Positions 8,359-16,211 of a stretch of 43,352 bases of DNA are shown here, in pieces (positions within the stretch are counted from its first letter, which is position 1; every line of letters begins with the position of its first letter). The stretch lies in the NCBI GenBank assembly GCA_015060455.1, contig SUYM01000025.1, forward strand, positions 1 to 43,352, in the 5' to 3' direction. This DNA is from Bacteroidales bacterium. GTDB lineage: Bacteria; Bacteroidota; Bacteroidia; Bacteroidales; UBA932. The position numbers and the translations under genes are program-made. Under the pieces are notes generated by a model. The model saw nothing but the letters and a program-made list of their open reading frames with translations. It searched no databases and was not told where the DNA came from.

Positions 8359-8373
8359 CAAAAACAGATTCAT

Positions 8374-9390
8374 ATGGGAACAATGGTTATCTTAGGACTG
8401 ATTGCATTAGTGGCAATCATCTATGTGCTGGCAGGATTCAAGATCATCCAGCAGTCTGAAACAAGAGTTATTGAGCGTCTTGGTAAATACGACAGGACTC
8501 TCTCATCAGGTATCAACATCATCTGGCCTATCCTGGACAAGGCCCGCAGGGTGTCAACACGCTACGTCATGCGCAACAGATACGGCGAGAATATCGTAGT
8601 CATGAAGGAGTCTGATGTCATCGACCTGCGCGAACAGGTGTACGATTTCCCAGAGCAGAACGTGATTACCAAAGACAATGTGACTACTCGCATCAACGCC
8701 CTGCTCTATTTCCAGATTGTCGATCCTGTAAAGTCTGTATATGAGATCGACAACCTCCCGAATGCGATTGAGAAACTCACTCAGACCACTCTCAGAAACG
8801 TTATCGGAGAACTTGAACTCGATGAGACCCTGACATCTCGCGACACCATCAACTCAAAACTGCGTGCAGTCCTTGATGACGCCACAAACAAATGGGGCGT
8901 AAAGGTGAACCGCGTTGAACTTCAAGACATTACGCCTCCTGACAGCGTAAGGACCGCGATGGAGCAGCAGATGCAGGCAGAGCGCGAAAGACGTGCGCAG
9001 ATCCTCAAATCAGAGGGTGAAAAGCAGTCGCGTATCCTCAAATCGGAAGGCGAAAAGCAGTCTCAGGTGAATGCTGCCGAGGCAGAAAGACAGGCGCAGA
9101 TTCTTCTCGCTCAGGGAGAGGCTGAGGCAAAGATTCTTCAAGCAGAAGCAGATGCGAAGGCAAAGGTGGTTGAAGCGGAGGCGGAGGCAGAGGCTATCCG
9201 TATGGTGTCAGAGGCCATCAAGGGTACAGACACAGATCCTGCGACATACCTCCTCGCTATAAAATACATCAATTCTCTCAAGGAGATGACCTCCGGAAAG
9301 GACAACAAGACCGTATATATGCCTTACGAAGCGACATCGGTTCTCGGTTCTCTCGGTGGCATCAAGGAAATGTTGGGAGGAAGCAAGTAA
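8374..9390 (+). CDS. SPFH/Band 7 protein (paraslipin, QmcA-like)
   Basis: The 338-residue protein has one N-terminal membrane anchor (about 4-22) and an SPFH domain beginning QQSETRVIERLGKYDRTL (to about 190). A long Ala/Glu/Gln/Lys-rich coiled coil follows at about 195-275, built from short repeats such as ILKSEGEKQS and AEAEAEA. The C-terminal region contains DPATYLLAIKYINSL. This is the paraslipin/QmcA group, which forms large membrane-anchored oligomers. It is encoded with its usual NfeD partner 15 nt upstream, and a YqaA-family gene starts 1 nt after its stop. Confidence 0.94.
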   Translation: MGTMVILGLIALVAIIYVLAGFKIIQQSETRVIERLGKYDRTLSSGINIIWPILDKARRVSTRYVMRNRYGENIVVMKESDVIDLREQVYDFPEQNVITKDNVTTRINALLYFQIVDPVKSVYEIDNLPNAIEKLTQTTLRNVIGELELDETLTSRDTINSKLRAVLDDATNKWGVKVNRVELQDITPPDSVRTAMEQQMQAERERRAQILKSEGEKQSRILKSEGEKQSQVNAAEAERQAQILLAQGEAEAKILQAEADAKAKVVEAEAEAEAIRMVSEAIKGTDTDPATYLLAIKYINSLKEMTSGKDNKTVYMPYEATSVLGSLGGIKEMLGGSK

Positions 9391-9391
9391 G

Positions 9392-9829
9392 ATGGAATGG
9401 CTTGAGGGTTTAGGTCTATTGGGACTGTTCTTAGGCACATTTCTGGCGGCCACCATCTTTCCGTTCAGTTCTGATGCCCTTTACCTCGCAATCCTCGCAG
9501 CGACCGGCAACCCTCTCGGCTGTCTTATAGTGGGCACTCTCGGCAATTGGCTCGGGAGTGTCCTTACATATTGGATAGGCTGGCTGGGCAAATGGGAATG
9601 GATGGAGAAGTGGTTCAAGGTCAAGCCCGAAACTCTTGCGCGACAAAAGGAGCGTATTGACCGCTACGGTGTCTGGCTCGCCCTCACAGCCTGGGTTCCC
9701 TTCATCGGAGACGTTATCGCCATCGCCCTCGGTTTCTACCGCACCCGCCCCGGCTGGACCATGTTCCTTCTGCTGATTGGCAAATTCGGAAGGTTCCTCG
9801 TCTGGAATCTTGTCTATGGGCTGTTTTAA
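9392..9829 (+). CDS. YqaA-family membrane protein (VTT/DedA-like)
   Basis: I chose the ATG at 9392, which gives 145 residues starting MEWLEGLGLLGLFLG; a longer in-frame start at 9356 would overlap the SPFH gene and add non-conserved sequence. The protein has three to four membrane segments and the VTT-family re-entrant motif region (FPFSSDALYLAIL, GNWLGSVLTYWIG, GVWLALTAWVPFIGDVIAIALG, FLLLIGKFGRFLVW). The family is related to DedA flippase-like proteins. It is the last gene of the plus-strand run, 4 nt before the tRNA-Gln promoter. Confidence 0.9.
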   Translation: MEWLEGLGLLGLFLGTFLAATIFPFSSDALYLAILAATGNPLGCLIVGTLGNWLGSVLTYWIGWLGKWEWMEKWFKVKPETLARQKERIDRYGVWLALTAWVPFIGDVIAIALGFYRTRPGWTMFLLLIGKFGRFLVWNLVYGLF

Positions 9830-9833
9830 GACG

Positions 9834-9864
9834 CTTGCAGATAAACAAAAAAATTGTATCTTTG
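9834..9864 (+). promoter_or_regulatory. tRNA-Gln promoter
   Basis: CTTG (9834-9837, one mismatch to TTTG) and TATCTTTG (9857-9864) are separated by 19 nt. The tRNA begins 12 nt after the -7 box. Confidence 0.8.
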
Positions 9865-9875
9865 CACCTCGGAAT

Positions 9876-9946
9876 TGAGATATGGTGTAATGGTAGCACT
9901 ACAGATTTTGGTTCTGTCTGTCCAGGTTCGAATCCTGGTATCTCAA
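9876..9946 (+). tRNA. tRNA-Gln (anticodon TTG)
   Basis: The 71-nt cloverleaf has acceptor stem TGAGATA with TATCTCA, a D arm TGGTGTAATGGTAGCA, an anticodon loop with TTG (reads CAA) and a T arm GGTTCGAATCC. CCA is encoded directly after the discriminator A (9947-9949). Confidence 0.97.
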
Positions 9947-9958
9947 CCAAAGCAATGA

Positions 9959-9985
9959 CGGAATGCCAAACGGCATTCCGTTTTT
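9959..9985 (+). terminator. tRNA-Gln intrinsic terminator
   Basis: CGGAATGCC and GGCATTCCG form a perfect 9-bp stem with a 4-nt loop, followed by five T residues. It ends the single-gene tRNA-Gln transcript. Confidence 0.92.
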
Positions 9986-10042
9986 AAATAAGAGCAGACC
10001 GGTGAAAGTTCACTTTCAAACCGGCCTGCTCTTATTTAAAAA
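9981..10042. repeat. 62-bp inverted repeat between convergent tRNA-Gln and fumarase
   Basis: The outer arms 9981-9997 and 10026-10042 are perfectly complementary over 17 bp. An inner stem adds CCGGT with ACCGG and GAAAGT with ACTTTC, so nearly the whole segment is one hairpin. The outer ends are T-rich on the left and A-rich on the right, so no T-run follows the hairpin on either strand. It probably stops or protects transcripts from both sides; its left end overlaps the T-run of the tRNA terminator. Confidence 0.8.
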
Positions 10043-10048
10043 CCGCAT

Positions 10049-10068
10049 GATGAACGCAGTGAATCATC
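10049..10068. repeat. short REP-like palindrome
   Basis: GATGA and TCATC flank the core ACGCAGTGAA. The core pattern resembles the other REP-like elements in this window (GAnCGnAGnGA type). It lies between the long inverted repeat and the 54-bp tandem repeat. Confidence 0.5.
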
Positions 10069-10079
10069 GGTCATTGCTT

Positions 10080-10256
10080 TGAAGTGCCCCGCGGCAGCGG
10101 TAACAGGATGTGCGAACAACGTGAGCAAATCCTGAAGTGCCCCCGCGGCAGCGGTAACAGGATGTGCGAACAACGTGAGCAAATCCTGAAGTGCCCCCGC
10201 GGCAGCGGTAACAGGATGTGCGAACAACGTGAGCAAATCCTGAAGTGCCCCGCGGC
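10080..10256. repeat. three-copy 54-bp tandem repeat after the fumarase stop
   Basis: Copies run 10080-10132 (53 bp, one C fewer), 10133-10186 and 10187-10240 (54 bp each), followed by a partial copy of 16 bp at 10241-10256. Apart from the C-run length the copies are identical by eye, so the array is recent or kept uniform. The unit is 18 codons long and stays open in some frames on both strands, but nothing suggests translation. The array touches the fumarase stop codon at 10256-10258. There are no spacers, so it is not a CRISPR array. Confidence 0.93.
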
Positions 10257-11878
10257 TATAGTCCCAATTTCTTAAAGAAATCGTTTCCCTTGTCATCAAC
10301 GAGGATGAACGCCGGGAAGTCCTCCACGTGGATCTTCCAGATGGCCTCCATTCCGAGTTCCGGATACTCCACACATTCGATGCTCTTGATGTTGTTCTGA
10401 GCAAGGATGGCGGCAGGACCTCCTATAGAACCGAGGTAGAATCCGCCGTATTTCTGGCAGGCATCAGTAACGCACTGAGCACGGTTACCCTTTGCAAGCA
10501 TCACCATGCTGCCGCCATGACTCTGGAAAAGATCGACGTATGAGTCCATACGGCCTGCTGTTGTAGGTCCCATAGAGCCGCAAGGCATTCCCTCCGGAGT
10601 CTTTGCAGGACCTGCATAGTAGATAGGATGATCCTTGAGATACTGCGGCATCTCCTCTCCCCTGTCGAGACGCTCCTTGATCTTTGCATGAGCGATGTCG
10701 CGGCCTACGATGATTGTACCGTTAAGGCTGAGACGTGTCGATACCGGATATTTGGTGAGTTCTGCAAGGATGTCCTTCATAGGCTGATCGAGGTTGATCT
10801 TCACGGCCTCGCCTTCGCCTGCCTGACGGAGTTCCTCTGGAATGAGACGTGCAGGATTGTCGTCGAGTTTCTCGATCCAGATACCGTCCTTATTGATCTT
10901 TGTCTTGATATTTCTATCAGCCGAGCAACTTACGCCAAGACCCACCGGACAACTTGCACCGTGGCGCGGAAGACGGATGATGCGCACATCGTGAGCAAAG
11001 TACTTTCCACCGAACTGAGCGCCGAGACCGATCTTGTGAGCCTCCTCAAGCACGAGTTTCTCAAGTTCAACATCACGGAACGCACGTCCTGTCTCATCAC
11101 CTGTTGTCGGAAGGTTGTCGTAATACTTGCATGAAGCGAGTTTCACAGTAAGGAGGTTACGCTCAGCAGAAGTACCTCCGATAACGAATGCCACGTGATA
11201 TGGAGGGCAGGCAGCAGTTCCGAGAGTCTTCATCTTTGCAACGAGGAACGGAACGAGGGTCTGCGGATTAAGGATCGCCTTGGTCTCCTGATAGAGATAT
11301 GTCTTGTTTGCCGAGCCGCCACCCTTTGTCACACAAAGGAAGTGATACTCAGCACCATGAGTAGCCTCAATATCGATCTGTGCAGGAAGATTGCACTTCG
11401 TGTTGACCTCGTCATACATTGTAAGAGGAGCGTTCTGCGAATAACGGAGATTCTCCTCAGTATATGTCTTATATACTCCGAGGGAAAGAGCCTCCTCGTC
11501 GCAGTATCCGGTCCATACCTGCTGACCCTTCTCGCCGTGAATTATTGCAGTGCCGGTGTCCTGACAGAACGGCAACTTGCCCTTGCAGGCCACCTCCGCA
11601 TTGCGCAGGAAAGTCAGAGCCACATATTTGTCATTTTCCGAAGCCTCAGGGTCGCTGAGAATCTTCGCTACCATCTCGTTATGCTCCGGACGAAGCATGA
11701 ATGAGACATCACGGAAAGCCGTATTTGCCATCACAGTAAGACCTTCCTTGGCAATCTTCAGAATCTCATGTCCCTCGAAATCGCCGGTGCTTACATACTG
11801 CTCCGAACCCGGAATCTTGTAATATTCAGTCTTGTCCTCGCCAAGCTGAAACATTGGTGCATATTTAAATTCAGCCAT
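10256..11878 (-). CDS. fumA: fumarate hydratase, class I (iron-sulfur)
   Basis: The 540-residue enzyme interconverts fumarate and malate. It is the single-chain class I type, with the N-terminal alpha part and C-terminal beta part fused as in E. coli FumA/FumB. The three [4Fe-4S] ligands are present at Cys105 (LPFCQDTGT), Cys224 (AACPPYH) and Cys318 (GVSCSADRN), the same numbers as in E. coli FumA. In anaerobic Bacteroidota this enzyme feeds the reductive branch to succinate. Being oxygen-labile, it fits a strict anaerobe. The gene stands alone on the minus strand; its stop codon abuts the tandem repeat at 10080-10256. Confidence 0.96.
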   Translation of the reverse strand: MAEFKYAPMFQLGEDKTEYYKIPGSEQYVSTGDFEGHEILKIAKEGLTVMANTAFRDVSFMLRPEHNEMVAKILSDPEASENDKYVALTFLRNAEVACKGKLPFCQDTGTAIIHGEKGQQVWTGYCDEEALSLGVYKTYTEENLRYSQNAPLTMYDEVNTKCNLPAQIDIEATHGAEYHFLCVTKGGGSANKTYLYQETKAILNPQTLVPFLVAKMKTLGTAACPPYHVAFVIGGTSAERNLLTVKLASCKYYDNLPTTGDETGRAFRDVELEKLVLEEAHKIGLGAQFGGKYFAHDVRIIRLPRHGASCPVGLGVSCSADRNIKTKINKDGIWIEKLDDNPARLIPEELRQAGEGEAVKINLDQPMKDILAELTKYPVSTRLSLNGTIIVGRDIAHAKIKERLDRGEEMPQYLKDHPIYYAGPAKTPEGMPCGSMGPTTAGRMDSYVDLFQSHGGSMVMLAKGNRAQCVTDACQKYGGFYLGSIGGPAAILAQNNIKSIECVEYPELGMEAIWKIHVEDFPAFILVDDKGNDFFKKLGL

Positions 11879-11913
11879 TTTGTATTGTGTTAGTTTGTAT
11901 TTTCATCTGTTAC

Positions 11914-12036
11914 AGATTTCTCCACTCGCTTCGCTCGGTCGAAATGACATGGATACGCTCAATCCTGATGACAGGGTGTCATCTCGAGCAATCCTCGCAT
12001 TGTCATCTCGAGCGACCGCAGGGAGTCGAGAGATCT
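11914..12036. repeat. cluster of REP-like palindromic elements
   Basis: Three related elements lie in the fumarase leader region: CTCGCTTCGCTCGGTCGAAATGACA (11922-11949 region), a half element TGTCATCTCGAGCAATC near 11978, and a complete one at 12001-12036 with CATCTCGAGCGACCGCAGG and GTCGAGAGAT arms. All share TGTCATnTCGAGC-like halves with the elements at 18544, 28082, 28431 and 30375. They are typical dispersed intergenic palindromes; no transposase is visible nearby. Confidence 0.75.
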
Positions 12037-12044
12037 AAATCATG

Positions 12045-12052
12045 CAAATATA
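12045..12052 (-). promoter_or_regulatory. -7 box for the fumarase gene
   Basis: On the minus strand TATATTTG matches the consensus. No -33 TTTG is found 19 nt upstream. The transcript would have a leader of about 160 nt containing the REP-like cluster. Confidence 0.5.
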
Positions 12053-12069
12053 ACAAATATCCCAGACCC

Positions 12070-12150
12070 TGGCCATAAAAAGGGCCTCATTTCTGGCTAT
12101 CAAGCTAATTTTTGACACCTCGGCCAATAGAAGCGCCGTTTTTCTGGCCG
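12070..12150. repeat. paired 30-nt stem-loops, pair 1
   Basis: Two stem-loops, 12070-12099 and 12121-12150, each have a 6-bp stem and an 18-nt loop and are separated by 21 nt. The stems are TGGCCA/TGGCTA (one G-T pair) and CGGCCA/TGGCCG; the second extends to 8 bp (12119-12152). Read on the minus strand both loops begin GAAA. The geometry is the same as in the pair at 18630-18710. It lies just upstream of the fumarase -7 box. Nothing else is seen between 12151 and 12210. Confidence 0.65.
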
Positions 12151-12210
12151 AGAAATGAAAATCCAAAGTGACTTAACAGGGGGGCCGCTAAACTACGGCA
12201 AGGCTGTTAG

Positions 12211-12708
12211 ATAAATTCGAATTCATCCCGTCAGTGTAGTTTTATTATCATTACACTGATATATCCGGCTGCCACGTTGCTTGGAATATGGGCTGTCCGT
12301 CTGACCGGAAATTGGGCTTATACCTTCCTTGACCAGAACAAGCAGGACTGGAGATATGACATGTACAAGGAGAAGTTCCCCCGCCTATGGCACGTAGTCA
12401 ACTTCACTGGCATAAACCAGATGCCGACTATAGTGGTTTTCCTTGCAATGATTCCGGGATTCATTCTGATTGAAAAGACCGAATCATCTCCCTTGCAATC
12501 AAATTTATGGACCTGGTTAGGATTCATCGTTTGCATTGGCGCAGCAACCCTGCAGCTTGTCTCCGACACTCAGGCTCACAGGTTCAGAAAGACCCATAGG
12601 GAGAGGTCTGTACCGTTGGATTGTGGTGCCGGTCACGTCATCCCAATTACCTTGGTGAGTTCCCCTATGGAACAGTGGGAGAAGTTTGGTATATCGGATA
12701 AGCGATAA
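12211..12708 (+). pseudogene. broken DUF1295 (steroid 5-alpha-reductase-like) membrane protein
   Basis: The reading frame contains the DUF1295 signature WAVRLTGNWAYTFL, then QDWRYDMYKEKFPRLWHVVNFTGI and two membrane segments. There is no good start codon and the N-terminal half of the family (about 100 residues) is absent. Near 12600 the frame shifts: RGLYRW appears in the next frame and the conserved SRHPNYLGEFP box in the third frame around 12645-12680. The conserved C-terminal region after this box is also missing. The gene is therefore a truncated, twice-frameshifted relic. The family normally makes an integral membrane oxidoreductase. Confidence 0.8.
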
Positions 12709-12734
12709 GATTCTTTACCAACATTATGAGGGTT

Positions 12735-12766
12735 CCGCCAGCTGATTGTTTCAGTTGGCGGATTTT
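12735..12766 (+). terminator. intrinsic terminator after the DUF1295 relic
   Basis: CCGCCAGCTGA (12735-12745) and TCAGTTGGCGG (12751-12761) form an 11-bp stem with one G-T pair and a 5-nt loop, followed by ATTTTG. It is a moderate terminator that would isolate the next transcript. Confidence 0.65.
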
Positions 12767-12806
12767 GAAAATGGTTAATTTCTTGCCAACTTTTGCAAAT
12801 AATTTC

Positions 12807-12814
12807 TACCTTTG
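12807..12814 (+). promoter_or_regulatory. -7 box of the transcript leading into the Hdr-like operon
   Basis: TACCTTTG matches the consensus. TTG at 12783-12785 may be a weak -33 element with slightly long spacing. It drives the small frame at 12864, the truncated PLP-enzyme gene and most likely the whole 13405-18370 operon, since no closer promoter is seen. Confidence 0.6.
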
Positions 12815-12863
12815 CACATAGATAGTAAAACCCTTTACTATATAAGCGGATACTAAATTGTTA

Positions 12864-12977
12864 ATGAACAACGAAATGAGTGGATTTAATATAGCAGGAA
12901 TACAACAGATCGGTATCGGAACTGTGGATTTCAGAAAGATGGGACTGGTATCAAAGCAAACTATCAAAAATCAATAA
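12864..12977 (+). pseudogene. 37-codon frame, possible 5' remnant of a VOC-family gene
   Basis: The frame encodes MSGFNIAGIQQIGIG (after four extra residues), which resembles the N-terminus of Bacteroidota VOC (glyoxalase-like) proteins. It then changes to unrelated sequence (TVDFRKMGLVSKQTIKNQ) and stops 2 nt before the next start codon. I read it as the 5' end of a deleted gene joined to other sequence. It could instead be a short leader peptide; the VOC resemblance is from memory and is tentative. Confidence 0.4.
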
Positions 12978-12979
12978 AT

Positions 12980-13399
12980 ATGTTTACAGATATGTTCGAC
13001 AGAATCAGAAAATCAACAGGCGGCCCTATCGGCCAGTACCGTGAAAAAGCTGAAGGATATTTCGCATTCCCATGCCTTGAAAGCGAACTGGGCCCAAATA
13101 TGAGATTCAACGGACAGGATGTACTTTGCTGGAGTCTCAACAACTATCTCGGTCTTGCAAACCATCCCGAGATACGCAAGGCAGACGCTGAAGCGGCTGC
13201 AAAATGGGGTCTTGCATATCCTATGGGAAGCCGAATGATGACTGGACAGACCCATCTCCACGAAGAGCTTGAGCGCAGGCTCGCAGCCTTCGAGAAGAAG
13301 GGAGTGCTGGTAGGAAGAAAAGAACTTCCTATGGTATATATCAAACGATTCTTCTCCGGATTATGCGCCACTCTTGCCCGTAAAATCAAACCTATGTAG
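12980..13399 (+). pseudogene. truncated PLP-dependent aminotransferase/synthase (alpha-oxoamine synthase-like)
   Basis: The first 113 or so residues match the N-terminus of a Bacteroidota class I/II aminotransferase-like enzyme related to 8-amino-7-oxononanoate synthases. Matching segments are GPIGQYREKAEGYFAFP, CWSLNNYLGLANHPEIRKAD, YPMGSRMMTGQTHLHEELE and RLAAFEKK. The sequence then diverges abruptly (GVLVGRKELPMVYIKRFF) and stops at 139 residues, against roughly 400 for the family. The PLP-lysine region is entirely missing, so it cannot be an active enzyme. It ends 5 nt before the first Hdr-like gene and is probably transcribed with it. Confidence 0.8.
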
Positions 13400-13404
13400 C
13401 GGAT

Positions 13405-14103
13405 ATGGGAAAGTTGTACGATCTTTTGAGAGAAGACTACAGGGTCAAGGAAGGTCTGAAGACCTGCATCAACTGCGGAACATGCACGGCGATATGTCCG
13501 GCTGCCGAGTTCTACAGATATGACCCTCGCAGAATCGTGGACACAGTCCAGAGAGGCAACGATGAAGATATCGAGGCCCTGCTCAAGAGTGATACGATCT
13601 GGTACTGCGGAGAATGCTTGTCCTGCCTCACAAGATGTCCTCGACGAAACGGCCCGGGACTGGTGATAATGGCATTACGCGACCTTTCTGCAAGGCTCGG
13701 TTACTTCGTCGAATCAGAGAAAGGGCGCCAGTTGTACCCTCTCACAAAGATAATGACAGGCAATATCCTCAAATACGGCTACTGCATACACCCTGATACC
13801 TTTAGTTGGGAGGACCACGTGGAGTCCGGCCCTGTCTGGAAATGGCATACGGAACATCTCGAAGACAGCTACGCAAGGCAGGGGGCCAATTTCCGCGGCA
13901 CCGGCCCGGGAATCCTCCGCAACATCCCGCAGGAGTCTCTGGACGAGTTGAAAAGGATATTCGACGTTACCGGAGCGACAGAAAGGATGGAAACAGTGGA
14001 AAGATTCTCCAAGGCTAAAGCCGACGAAATGGGAATGACGATGGAAGAGTATTTTCGCCACACATTTGAACATTGCTCTGACGGGCATTTCAACAACGAC
14101 TGA
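13405..14103 (+). CDS. HdrC-like 4Fe-4S dicluster protein
   Basis: The 232-residue soluble protein carries two complete [4Fe-4S] motifs: C21-x2-C24-x2-C27-x3-C31 and C68-x2-C71-x2-C74-x3-C78-P. This is the layout of heterodisulfide reductase subunit C. The C-terminal half (about 95-232) is longer than in methanogen HdrC and has no further Cys motif; it contains SGPVWKWHTEHLEDSYARQG and a helical end. It should pass electrons between an HdrA-like flavoprotein and the HdrB-like subunit encoded 6 nt downstream. It is first of five genes in a tight operon. Confidence 0.88.
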   Translation: MGKLYDLLREDYRVKEGLKTCINCGTCTAICPAAEFYRYDPRRIVDTVQRGNDEDIEALLKSDTIWYCGECLSCLTRCPRRNGPGLVIMALRDLSARLGYFVESEKGRQLYPLTKIMTGNILKYGYCIHPDTFSWEDHVESGPVWKWHTEHLEDSYARQGANFRGTGPGILRNIPQESLDELKRIFDVTGATERMETVERFSKAKADEMGMTMEEYFRHTFEHCSDGHFNND

Positions 14104-14109
14104 CAGGAA

Positions 14110-15180
14110 ATGATTTATCAAGGCAAACAGAAGATATGGAGTGATTATCAGAAGGAGATTCCTGATGATAAGTGGTATTACGTGCGCAGTTGCATACGTC
14201 AGAACTTCTTCCCGGCATCGGAAAAGATGTTCATGGAAATATGCAGGAACGTTCTTGGCAAGGATATTTACGAGAACGAGCACCACACGACCTGCGGAGG
14301 TATCGCCTATCACTGCGACACAATCCCTCAGGAGACGGTAATGACCATAGTCGCAAGACAGTTCGCCCTGATGACTGAAGCAGGTTACGAAAATTACGTC
14401 GCATCCTGCATCACATCATTCGGCAACTACACTGAGATTCTCGAGACCTGGAACGAATTCCCGGAACTTGAGGCAAAGATACGCGAACTGCTCTGGAAAG
14501 CCTGCAGAAAGGAATTCAAAAAGCCTAAGCATCTGGCGCATTCGAGTGACCTCATATTCAAGTTCCGCAACGAGATAGCTGAAAAGGCTAAATTCCTCCT
14601 CGTGAACAAAGAAACCGGAGAGCCTCTGAAAGTAGTGGAGCACATAGGCTGCCACTACTCAAAGATGTTCCCGTCAAAAGGAGTCGGCGGAGCCGAATAT
14701 CCATACGTGCTGACAGGAATGGTGGAATCCTGGGGTGGCAACATCATCGACTACCCGGAGAGAAGACACTGCTGCGGCTACGGATTCCGACAGTACCACG
14801 TAAAGGCGAACAGAGGCTACTCGATCTCTAACACACACAAGAAGTTCGAGTCAATGGCCCCTTACAAGCCGGATATGATCATAACCAACTGCCCGGGATG
14901 CCCGTATTTCCTTGACAGATGGCAGTATGTGATTGCAGAAATGGAAGGCAAGACCTACGGCCAGAACGGATTCGGAATACCTGTCTTCACTTATGAAGAA
15001 GTAGCCGGGCTTGTATTGGGATACGACCCGTGGGATCTCGGACTTCAGCTTCATCAGACAGCGGTCGAACCTCTTCTGGACAAGATAGGAATAGAATACG
15101 ACCCGGAACAGAAGTACAAGGGTCTGGACAGAAAGGACATAATGAGACCTGAACTTCCCAAAACAATGAAATGCTTCTAA
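14110..15180 (+). CDS. HdrB-like CCG-domain protein
   Basis: The 356-residue protein is the CCG-domain subunit expected beside HdrC. The second CCG motif is complete: C181, C221-C222-G and C261-x2-C264. The first motif is only partial: C28, then T61-C62-G-G where CCG is expected, and C100-ITS where CxxC is expected. In HdrB proper both motifs bind noncubane [4Fe-4S] clusters that cleave a disulfide. Here perhaps only one such cluster is bound. A GGAAATG start context and 6-nt spacing link it to the HdrC-like gene. No membrane segment is present. Confidence 0.85.
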   Translation: MIYQGKQKIWSDYQKEIPDDKWYYVRSCIRQNFFPASEKMFMEICRNVLGKDIYENEHHTTCGGIAYHCDTIPQETVMTIVARQFALMTEAGYENYVASCITSFGNYTEILETWNEFPELEAKIRELLWKACRKEFKKPKHLAHSSDLIFKFRNEIAEKAKFLLVNKETGEPLKVVEHIGCHYSKMFPSKGVGGAEYPYVLTGMVESWGGNIIDYPERRHCCGYGFRQYHVKANRGYSISNTHKKFESMAPYKPDMIITNCPGCPYFLDRWQYVIAEMEGKTYGQNGFGIPVFTYEEVAGLVLGYDPWDLGLQLHQTAVEPLLDKIGIEYDPEQKYKGLDRKDIMRPELPKTMKCF

Positions 15181-15192
15181 AAACACCGGGAT

Positions 15193-16209
15193 ATGAAGGA
15201 GATAATAGCTATAATAGGAGGTGGAATAGCCGGAATGGAAGCTGCGGCACAGCTTCTGAAGTTTGGTCACGCCCCTATCATAATAGAGAAAGGCGAGCGC
15301 CTAGGAGGCCATGTGGCACGCTGGAACAGGCTTTTCCCGGACCTTACGCCTGCCGGAGAACTCATCGAAAGACTTACTGAGGCATGCAAGGAAGCCAGCA
15401 TTTTCCTCAACACTGAGGTTTCACTGGTAAATCGTCTCAGGGATGGCTACAACATAGTCCTGTCCAACGGTATAACGATAAGCACCAAGTACATCCTCAT
15501 GACGACCGGATTCAAGATGTTTGAAGCGTCGAAGAAGGAAGAGTACGGATATGGAATATACAACAATGTCGTCACTAATTCGGATCTTGAGAATTGGTTC
15601 AACGGAAACAGGGACGAACGGATAGACAGTTCGTCAATGAAGACTATAGGATTCGTGCACTGCGTGGGATCGCGAGACGAAAAGGCCGGCAACGGCCAAT
15701 GCTCTAAAGTGTGCTGCATAACTGCCATCAAGCAGGCAATCGAACTGAAGGAAATGTATCCTGACGCGCAGATATACTGCTTCTACATGGACCTCCGCCT
15801 GTTCGGAAAGAAATTCGAGGACTTCTACACCAAGGCACAACGCGACCACGGAATACACTTCATCAGAGGCAGAGTATCAGAGGTAAGCGAAAACATCGAC
15901 GGAAAGCTGATAGTCAAGGCAGAGGACACTCTGCTGGGCAAGCCTCTCAAAGTTACCCTTGACCTTCTCGTGCTCATGTCCGGAATGACATGCAACCCGG
16001 ACAGTTCAAGACTTGCTTCCATGATTTCTCTTCCGACCGACTCGGACAGATTCCTCAAAAGCGAGGACAACATAACCCACATCACCTCTTCACCAAAGAA
16101 GGGAGTGTTCTATGCCGGTGCCTGCACAGGTCCCAAGACTGTGCCTGAAACCCTTGCCGAGGCACGGTCGGCAGCCTTGGACATCCATTTCAAGATACAG
16201 GAGTCATAA
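15193..16209 (+). CDS. HdrA/QmoA-like FAD-binding subunit
   Basis: The 338-residue flavoprotein starts with a dinucleotide-binding motif (IIGGGIAGMEAAAQLL) and contains the HdrA Cys signature C157VGSRDEK...C170-SKV-C174-C175, which binds a [4Fe-4S] cluster. The C-terminal GVFYAGACTGPKTVPETLAEA is typical of HdrA/QmoA. It lacks the N-terminal and C-terminal ferredoxin extensions of methanogen HdrA and is close to the short QmoA-like form. It would be the electron entry or bifurcating point; the partner is not encoded here. The gene follows HdrB-like by 12 nt and precedes the next HdrC-like gene by 2 nt. Confidence 0.9.
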   Translation: MKEIIAIIGGGIAGMEAAAQLLKFGHAPIIIEKGERLGGHVARWNRLFPDLTPAGELIERLTEACKEASIFLNTEVSLVNRLRDGYNIVLSNGITISTKYILMTTGFKMFEASKKEEYGYGIYNNVVTNSDLENWFNGNRDERIDSSSMKTIGFVHCVGSRDEKAGNGQCSKVCCITAIKQAIELKEMYPDAQIYCFYMDLRLFGKKFEDFYTKAQRDHGIHFIRGRVSEVSENIDGKLIVKAEDTLLGKPLKVTLDLLVLMSGMTCNPDSSRLASMISLPTDSDRFLKSEDNITHITSSPKKGVFYAGACTGPKTVPETLAEARSAALDIHFKIQES

Positions 16210-16211
16210 AG

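Noticed and set aside
10080..10256. Possible CRISPR array
   Set aside because: Units are directly joined with no unique spacers and there are no cas genes.
10036..10404. Repeat protein encoded across the 54-bp array on the minus strand
   Set aside because: It overlaps the true fumarase 3' end in another frame and has no start signal; the 18-residue periodicity only reflects the repeat length.
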